This document shows, piece by piece, positions 59,836 to 64,000 of a stretch of 64,000 nt of DNA. The position numbers were made by a program, and so were the translations under genes. The notes under the pieces were generated by a model. The model was not told where the DNA came from. It did not search any database and was given only the letters and a program-made list of their open reading frames with translations. The stretch's first letter is position 1; every line of letters begins with the position of its first letter. This stretch comes from Mariniphaga sp964559175 (lineage in GTDB: Bacteria > Bacteroidota > Bacteroidia > Bacteroidales > Prolixibacteraceae): positions 62,001 to 126,000 of the forward strand of contig CAZLGT010000002.1 in NCBI GenBank assembly GCA_964559175.1, given 5' to 3'.

Positions 59836-61529
59836 TCTGTTGAAGAATAATTCACATGGAGAATTTTGGATTCCCTAAGTACATTTTTTAGCTGATTGAG
59901 TTGCATCTCAGTGACTCCGGATTCTGCAGTGATGTTTGCGATAATATCGTATTGATACCCTAACTTATTGTACTTTTCCTTTGTGAATGATACTACTTCC
60001 ACTATTTTTTTTTCAAAAGCTTCAAATGAGTGATATTCATAATTTCCAATATAAATTTGTCCATTACTTTTTAATGAAATAGAAATCGGTGGAGGAGGTG
60101 GAGGCGGTTTCATGGTTTTTGGTTCCTCATACGAGAACCAAATCGGAATAAGTTCAATGATAGCTTCCTGCATTTCCTTTTCAAGCTTGAAATAATCTGT
60201 TCCAAAATGATGCCTGGCTTTTTCCTGTCGTGTTTCAAGATAGGCCTCTCCAATTACTTTTAAAGTGTAATTTACCATTTCTTTTGATGAGTTTGAATCG
60301 TGCTGGTACATGATAAAACCTTGAGAAACATTTTCATTTCCCAGAAAACGAATTTCTTTTCTAATGAAATCCGGACCTTTTCCACCGCCGGGATTTATAC
60401 CCTGTAAAAAGTTTTTTATTAGCAGTCTTAAATCCTCTTTTTCTGTGCGTTGGTTTTCAATTAAATACTGGTCTTTTCGATTCATAAGAATCACCAAAAC
60501 ATTATTTTTCTTTTTTGGTGAATCAGCAGCATTCATTTCTGGCTGAAATATTCCTTCTCCAATGTTTTGCATCGTCCATTTTTCCAGCCATTTTTCAGAA
60601 TTATTTTCCTGAAATTTTACAGGAATAAACTCCTCTGACTTTGAAATTAATTCAGGTCTTGCGAAAGCCTGCAACAGTAAAAGCAGAATTGGGGCAAACA
60701 GCAATAACTTTATATGTGTCCATCGGTTTTTTTTCTTTTTCATCATTTTAATACGTTTTAGAATTGGTTTTTGAGAAAAATGGTGGGCCAGGGCAAAACG
60801 TCTTTCGCCCACAGCCTTTTGCAATACCAGCAACTGGTATTTCTGTGCATCGATGCCATTGTTCAGAACGGCCTGGTCGGCCTGGTACTCGTGGATCAGT
60901 TTTAAATCGCGCCGCAACAACCATATCAACGGGTTGAAAAAATGCAGCAGCGTAAAAACCTCACAAACCGCCAAATCAATTGCATGCAACTGTTTGATGT
61001 GGGCCTGTTCGTGAGCCACTATTATTTTTTTGTTTTCATTTAAATCTTTTTCGGAGAGCACCACATGATTTAGAAATGCGAAGGGTTGAATCATCTCTTT
61101 TACCACCGCCAAAACGATATTTTTCAGTTTTTGCTTTTCAGCATGGCGAATAAGTTGTAAAACCTTTCCGACAGATACAAACAGCCTGATAATCAAAATA
61201 AACATGGCTGCACCATAAATCAACATCCAGTAATTTATTTCACTTTTTACTGGTTGTGAAACAGAAGGCTCTGCAACCGGAGTTTCTGCTGAAATAAATA
61301 TTGGTACCGACATAAGTTCCCGGATAAATTCTACTTGTTTTACAGGAACTTCGGTTTGAAAGAATTGAAAATTTAACAACGGAATAATCGCTGAGAAAAG
61401 AAGAATTCCAAGCAGCAAAAACCGGTTTAACTGCAGTGTTTTGTCGTTTTGCATAAAAGCCTTGAACAACAGATACAGCAGCGATAAACTGATGGTGGAT
61501 TTTATTAGGTATTCGAAAAACGGGTTCAT
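59832..61529 (-). CDS. M56 (BlaR1-like) sensor peptidase with ExbD-like C-terminal modules
   Basis: A 565-residue membrane metallopeptidase. Three N-terminal helices (about 11-25, 36-54 and 101-118) precede the cytosolic M56 peptidase with HEQAH at 173-177 and a downstream Glu in LIHEYQADQAV. A fourth helix spans about 272-292. The exported remainder contains a segment with strand-helix pattern (about 340-440), a seven-proline run near 478, and a second such segment to the end. Both look like ExbD/TolR-type periplasmic domains. By analogy with BlaR1 it would cleave the BlaI-type repressor encoded upstream when its external domain senses a signal. It overlaps blaI by 4 nt. Confidence 0.85.
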   Translation of the reverse strand: MNPFFEYLIKSTISLSLLYLLFKAFMQNDKTLQLNRFLLLGILLFSAIIPLLNFQFFQTEVPVKQVEFIRELMSVPIFISAETPVAEPSVSQPVKSEINYWMLIYGAAMFILIIRLFVSVGKVLQLIRHAEKQKLKNIVLAVVKEMIQPFAFLNHVVLSEKDLNENKKIIVAHEQAHIKQLHAIDLAVCEVFTLLHFFNPLIWLLRRDLKLIHEYQADQAVLNNGIDAQKYQLLVLQKAVGERRFALAHHFSQKPILKRIKMMKKKKNRWTHIKLLLFAPILLLLLQAFARPELISKSEEFIPVKFQENNSEKWLEKWTMQNIGEGIFQPEMNAADSPKKKNNVLVILMNRKDQYLIENQRTEKEDLRLLIKNFLQGINPGGGKGPDFIRKEIRFLGNENVSQGFIMYQHDSNSSKEMVNYTLKVIGEAYLETRQEKARHHFGTDYFKLEKEMQEAIIELIPIWFSYEEPKTMKPPPPPPPISISLKSNGQIYIGNYEYHSFEAFEKKIVEVVSFTKEKYNKLGYQYDIIANITAESGVTEMQLNQLKNVLRESKILHVNYSSTD

Positions 61530-61897
61530 TTTGAGTCGGTTTTGGTGTTTTCAATCTCAGTAATCAGCTTCTTCAATTCTTCCAGCGAAATGTTTTCTTC
61601 TTTCACCAGCAGCGAAACCACATTTTTGTAGGAATTATCGAAGTACTTTTTCACCACATTCCCGAGCGTTTTCTTTTTATACTCCTCTTTGGAAAACGCC
61701 GGAAAATAGCGGTGCGTATTTCCAAATTGTTCATGGTCGATAAACCCTTTATCTTCCAAAGCACGAACCATGGTGGAAAGGGTGTTGTAATGCAATTTCT
61801 GGTCGGAAAATTCTTTTTTCAGTACTTTCACGAACATCGGGCCCTTCTCCCAAAAGATATTCATGATTTCTTCTTCTTTTTGTGTCAGCTTTTTCAT
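61526..61897 (-). CDS. BlaI/MecI-family transcriptional repressor
   Basis: A 123-residue winged-helix repressor. It starts MKKLTQKEEEIMNIFWEKGP, as expected of the family. LHYNTLSTMVRALEDKGFI is the recognition region, and the C-terminal dimerisation helices end EIENTKTDSK. The family's protease site region lies around residues 90-105. It is the first gene of a two-gene sensor-repressor operon with the M56 peptidase (ATGA overlap). A large dyad upstream (62014-62056) is its probable operator. Target genes beyond its own operon are not visible. Confidence 0.93.
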   Translation of the reverse strand: MKKLTQKEEEIMNIFWEKGPMFVKVLKKEFSDQKLHYNTLSTMVRALEDKGFIDHEQFGNTHRYFPAFSKEEYKKKTLGNVVKKYFDNSYKNVVSLLVKEENISLEELKKLITEIENTKTDSK

Positions 61898-61920
61898 TTC
61901 GTTGAATAATTAATTATCAA

Positions 61921-61979
61921 GTCATGCTGAATTTATTTCAGCAACTGATTTAGAGATCCTGAAACAAGTTCAGGATGAC
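61921..61979. repeat. 59-bp palindromic intergenic repeat element
   Basis: Two 21-bp arms (61921-61941 and 61959-61979) pair with 18 of 21 matches. The left begins GTCATGCTGAATTTATTTCA and the right ends GTTCAGGATGAC. The 17-nt loop includes GATTTAGAGATC. Similar elements are scattered between genes in many Bacteroidota genomes. Here it lies in the predicted blaI leader. Confidence 0.7.
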
Positions 61980-61998
61980 TAATGTAAAAACAACAAAA

Positions 61999-62006
61999 CA
62001 AATATA
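61999..62006 (-). promoter_or_regulatory. Candidate blaI promoter -7 element
   Basis: Minus strand reads TATATTTG. The transcript would begin near 61993, so the palindromic repeat would be transcribed in a leader of about 95 nt. The dyad operator lies immediately upstream. Confidence 0.5.
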
Positions 62007-62013
62007 ACTATAA

Positions 62014-62056
62014 TTTTTAGTTTTATAACTATATTGTATAGTTATTTTACTAAAAA
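62014..62056. promoter_or_regulatory. Large dyad, probable BlaI-type operator
   Basis: A 43-bp dyad: 20-bp arms with 17 of 20 matches around a TTG centre. The inner core ATAACTATA-TTG-TATAGTTAT (62025-62045) is perfect. A further AACTATAA half-site lies at 62006-62013. Its place over the -33 region of the blaI promoter fits repressor binding. Confidence 0.65.
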
Positions 62057-62195
62057 CTTTAGTTTGGAAAATATTTTTAGCAATTATGAGTACTTAAAAA
62101 ACTGATTAATTGAAAGATAGATTAATACTTAGTTACGGGGGATTTATATTTATTTTTCAAAATTTTTTAATTCAAGAGTGTAATTTACCTGTTAT

Positions 62196-62372
62196 CTATA
62201 TTAAGAATTGAATTTCTTCATAAGCTTCAACAATATCAGATGCAGCCAGAAAATTTTTCATTATTTCGCTGTCATTCGGTATTGAATCATTCACCTCATT
62301 AATTTGGGATTCAACAACTAAATTTGCTTTTACATATTCTTCGTGTGTTATCATATCAATTTTTTTGTGCAT
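62196..62372 (-). CDS. Short frame resembling the N-terminal part of HigA-type antitoxins
   Basis: A 58-residue frame in the 650-bp gap between blaI and the next gene. It begins MHKKIDMITHEEYVKANL and ends SDIVEAYEEIQFLI. The spacing of ITHEEY and VEAYEE is like the N-terminal helical part of HigA-family antitoxins, but the helix-turn-helix part is absent; the frame stops where it would begin. It may be a truncated antitoxin remnant or an unrelated small protein. A perfect 16-bp palindrome lies just upstream of its start. The rest of this gap is AT-rich, apart from the listed repeat and operator. Confidence 0.4.
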   Translation of the reverse strand: MHKKIDMITHEEYVKANLVVESQINEVNDSIPNDSEIMKNFLAASDIVEAYEEIQFLI

Positions 62373-62373
62373 G

Positions 62374-62389
62374 GATTAAAACTTTAATC
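62374..62389. promoter_or_regulatory. Perfect palindrome before the short antitoxin-like frame
   Basis: GATTAAA-AC-TTTAATC, 1 bp upstream of the ATG of the 58-residue frame. The position fits an autoregulatory operator. Confidence 0.4.
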
Positions 62390-62493
62390 TATGATTTTCT
62401 AATCTTATCAGACCGGAGAATTTGTTTGAGTTGCATCACAAAGATGGTATCCTAAATAAAAACCATTCGGCGGTTCGGAAACCACCACACCCG

Positions 62494-62516
62494 AAAAAGC
62501 CCGGCAAAACCGGGCT
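62494..62516 (-). terminator. Terminator of the secreted propeller protein gene
   Basis: The stem AGCCCGG / CCGGGCT with a 5-nt loop is followed on the minus strand by TTTT, 33 bp past the stop codon at 62550. Confidence 0.8.
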
Positions 62517-62549
62517 CTTTCTAACATCTCATATCTTGGTAATCAATAC

Positions 62550-64000
62550 TTATTTGTTCCAAACCGGCAATCGTCCCGGTGTCCATGGAGCATTCATTTT
62601 GTTGAGTTCGGATTCCATAGCCGGAATGTCTTGTTCAACAATTCGTTGGAGCACATTCAGTACCGGAGGAAATTCGTCTTCCAGAATTTTGTACCCTTCA
62701 GTTTGAGTGGTGGTTAGTCCGCTGGTTGAGCTGGCCGTAGCTCGCGTTATATGACCCAGCCGGTCGTAAAGCGGAACCTGCGCTGGCGGCACTTCTTCGC
62801 CACTGGCTTTAGCCGGAACGCCGTTCATTTTGAAGTTTAGCTCCTCCAGTTCTTTGCCCAACTCACGAACCTTGTCCATTAGTTGATTATTGGCACCGGG
62901 AGTAGCGTAAATGGCTTCCTTGAAATGTTCCACTTTCGAAATCAGCTCATCGATGAGGCGGTTGCTGCCCACCATGGCAATGGCCAGTTTGCCGGCCTTT
63001 TCGTTGAATTCCACGTTTTCGCTGTAATTTTCAGCAGGCAGGGTTGCAATTTTCAGTTTTTCAACATTGAAATTTACCGGACCAGCCAAATCGGTAAGTT
63101 CGCCTTCGTGCCACAGTTTCATATCCACCGAATATTTTCCGGGCAGTACGAGGATTCCGTTGCCGCGGTTACCTCCCGCAGTTGGGTTGAAGCTGTTGTT
63201 TACCCGCACTGCTGTGGGCATAGAGTAGCGCAAATCCCAGTTTATGCGGTTTATTCCTTTCGAAGGCGATTGCGTAAGCTGGCGCACCACGTTTCCACCG
63301 GCGTCGTAAATGGTAAATATAAGGTGCGATGGCTCTGTCTTCTCTTCCAGTTGCAATTCTCTCCAGGTAAGTTGAGGAATGGGCTCGCCTTTTTCAAACA
63401 GCTCTTTTTCTTTTTCCCTGCGCAATTGTTTTTGTGTTTTCGCAACCTCTTTCATGTAGTATGTAAATGTTGCTCCAAATGGCGGATTGGGCGCTTTGTA
63501 GTAGGTGTCGCCCTGGTTGTCCTTGTTGCTGGTCTGAATGAACATCAATGCATCTTTTATATTGAAAAGATGAGCATCATTTTCCACCATTTCGTGGCTG
63601 AGTTCGCGCAGCGGACTGTAATCGTCGAGCACATAAAATCCCCGTCCGAAAGTGGCCAGCACCAGGTCGTTTTCGCGTTCCTGAATGGCTATGTCATACA
63701 CGGCAACCGTAGGAACACCCGATTTCAACTGCACCCAGTTTTCGCCGTTGTCGATGGTGAAAAAAGCGCCAAATTCAGTTCCAACAAAAAAGAGTTCGGG
63801 TCGAACATGGTCCTGAATAATCGTATGCACCGTACCGTTTTCGGGCAGATTACCGCTGATGCTTTGCCAGCTTTGTCCTTTGTTGGTACTTTTAAAAACA
63901 TAGGGTTTGAAATCGTCACGTTTCAGGTTGTTGAATGTGGCATAAACCACATTTTCATCGAATCGGTCGGGCCAAATGTCGCTTACATAGGTGTATTCAG
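62550..64000 (-). CDS. VPS10/BNR-type propeller protein, N-terminus off the window
   Basis: The frame stays open to the window end, so at least the N-terminal part is missing; 482 codons are visible. The upstream part has sortilin/VPS10-type repeats: VFKSTNKGQSWQSISGNLP and FFTIDNGENWVQLKSGVP are Asp-box (SxDxGxxW-like) turns. FGRGFYVLDDYSPLREL follows, then a FlgD-like beta domain (IYDAGGNVVRQLTQSPSKG, NRINWDLRY, LVLPGKYSV), then a helical tail. This domain set is common in large exported proteins of Bacteroidota annotated as glycosyl hydrolase or sortilin-like; no catalytic motif is visible. No type IX C-terminal sorting domain is obvious at the end. Confidence 0.85.
   Translation of the reverse strand, partial: EYTYVSDIWPDRFDENVVYATFNNLKRDDFKPYVFKSTNKGQSWQSISGNLPENGTVHTIIQDHVRPELFFVGTEFGAFFTIDNGENWVQLKSGVPTVAVYDIAIQERENDLVLATFGRGFYVLDDYSPLRELSHEMVENDAHLFNIKDALMFIQTSNKDNQGDTYYKAPNPPFGATFTYYMKEVAKTQKQLRREKEKELFEKGEPIPQLTWRELQLEEKTEPSHLIFTIYDAGGNVVRQLTQSPSKGINRINWDLRYSMPTAVRVNNSFNPTAGGNRGNGILVLPGKYSVDMKLWHEGELTDLAGPVNFNVEKLKIATLPAENYSENVEFNEKAGKLAIAMVGSNRLIDELISKVEHFKEAIYATPGANNQLMDKVRELGKELEELNFKMNGVPAKASGEEVPPAQVPLYDRLGHITRATASSTSGLTTTQTEGYKILEDEFPPVLNVLQRIVEQDIPAMESELNKMNAPWTPGRLPVWNK

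Noticed and set aside
1..64000. tRNA, rRNA, CRISPR array, transposase or integrase
   Set aside because: None could be recognised by eye on either strand; a covariance-model scan was not possible here.

Overview
The window reads as a chromosomal segment of a member of the Bacteroidota, probably a marine or sedimentary Bacteroidales/Marinilabiliales-type organism. The evidence is the recurrent TAnnTTTG promoter element with sparse Shine-Dalgarno sequences, a type III glutamine synthetase, an N-succinylornithine-type carbamoyltransferase, a TonB receptor with a carboxypeptidase-regulatory N-domain, BlaI/M56 sensor genes, a PorE-like TPR/propeller/OmpA lipoprotein and a DUF4494 protein. No rRNA, tRNA, CRISPR array, insertion sequence or prophage was found.

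Layout. Positions 1-4.9 kb (minus strand) carry two small outer-membrane barrels, a GIN-domain lipoprotein and a TldE-TldD pair. The region 5.2-18.4 kb is mixed housekeeping: glnN, a PorE-like lipoprotein, an M23/LysM peptidase, lysS, a HAD phosphatase, an AEC transporter, a COG0523 GTPase, glyA, and small DUF302 and HMA proteins. The block 18.5-33 kb is devoted to carbamoyl phosphate, arginine and proline: carB-carA on the minus strand, diverging from argR-GNAT-argG-argC-argD-proC-proB-proA, then a MntA-HepT toxin-antitoxin pair, then a carbamoyltransferase with the Pro90 signature of the succinyl-ornithine enzyme. The block 33-36.7 kb holds hisA, hisF and hisIE, interrupted by a self-contained satD-DUF3307 unit with its own repeat-structured control region. 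At 37.6-41.1 kb lies a 1159-residue protein that I assign to PPi-type PEP carboxykinase. Then come DUF4494, a porin-glnK-amt operon (41.9-44.2 kb), three tandem ArnT/PMT-like glycosyltransferases (44.6-49.5 kb), argH, gltB-gltD, a TonB-dependent receptor, an M56/BlaI pair, and the 3' part of a large secreted propeller protein.

Functionally the window is dominated by nitrogen assimilation. Ammonium enters through Amt, gated by GlnK. It is fixed by glutamine synthetase III and GOGAT and passed through carbamoyl phosphate into arginine, with proline and part of histidine synthesis alongside. The arginine block appears autoregulated: two ARG-box-like sites exactly 21 bp apart overlap the argR promoter.

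The most unusual item is the satD-DUF3307 unit. SatD shows a class III nucleotide-cyclase-like pattern fused to a C-terminal helix-turn-helix, is translationally coupled to a polytopic membrane protein, and sits behind a strictly periodic 29-bp dyad repeat. Other points are the PPi-PEPCK, evenly spaced C-run boxes before the ammonium operon, a large dyad before blaI, and a family of intergenic repeats sharing a 7-bp period but not a sequence.
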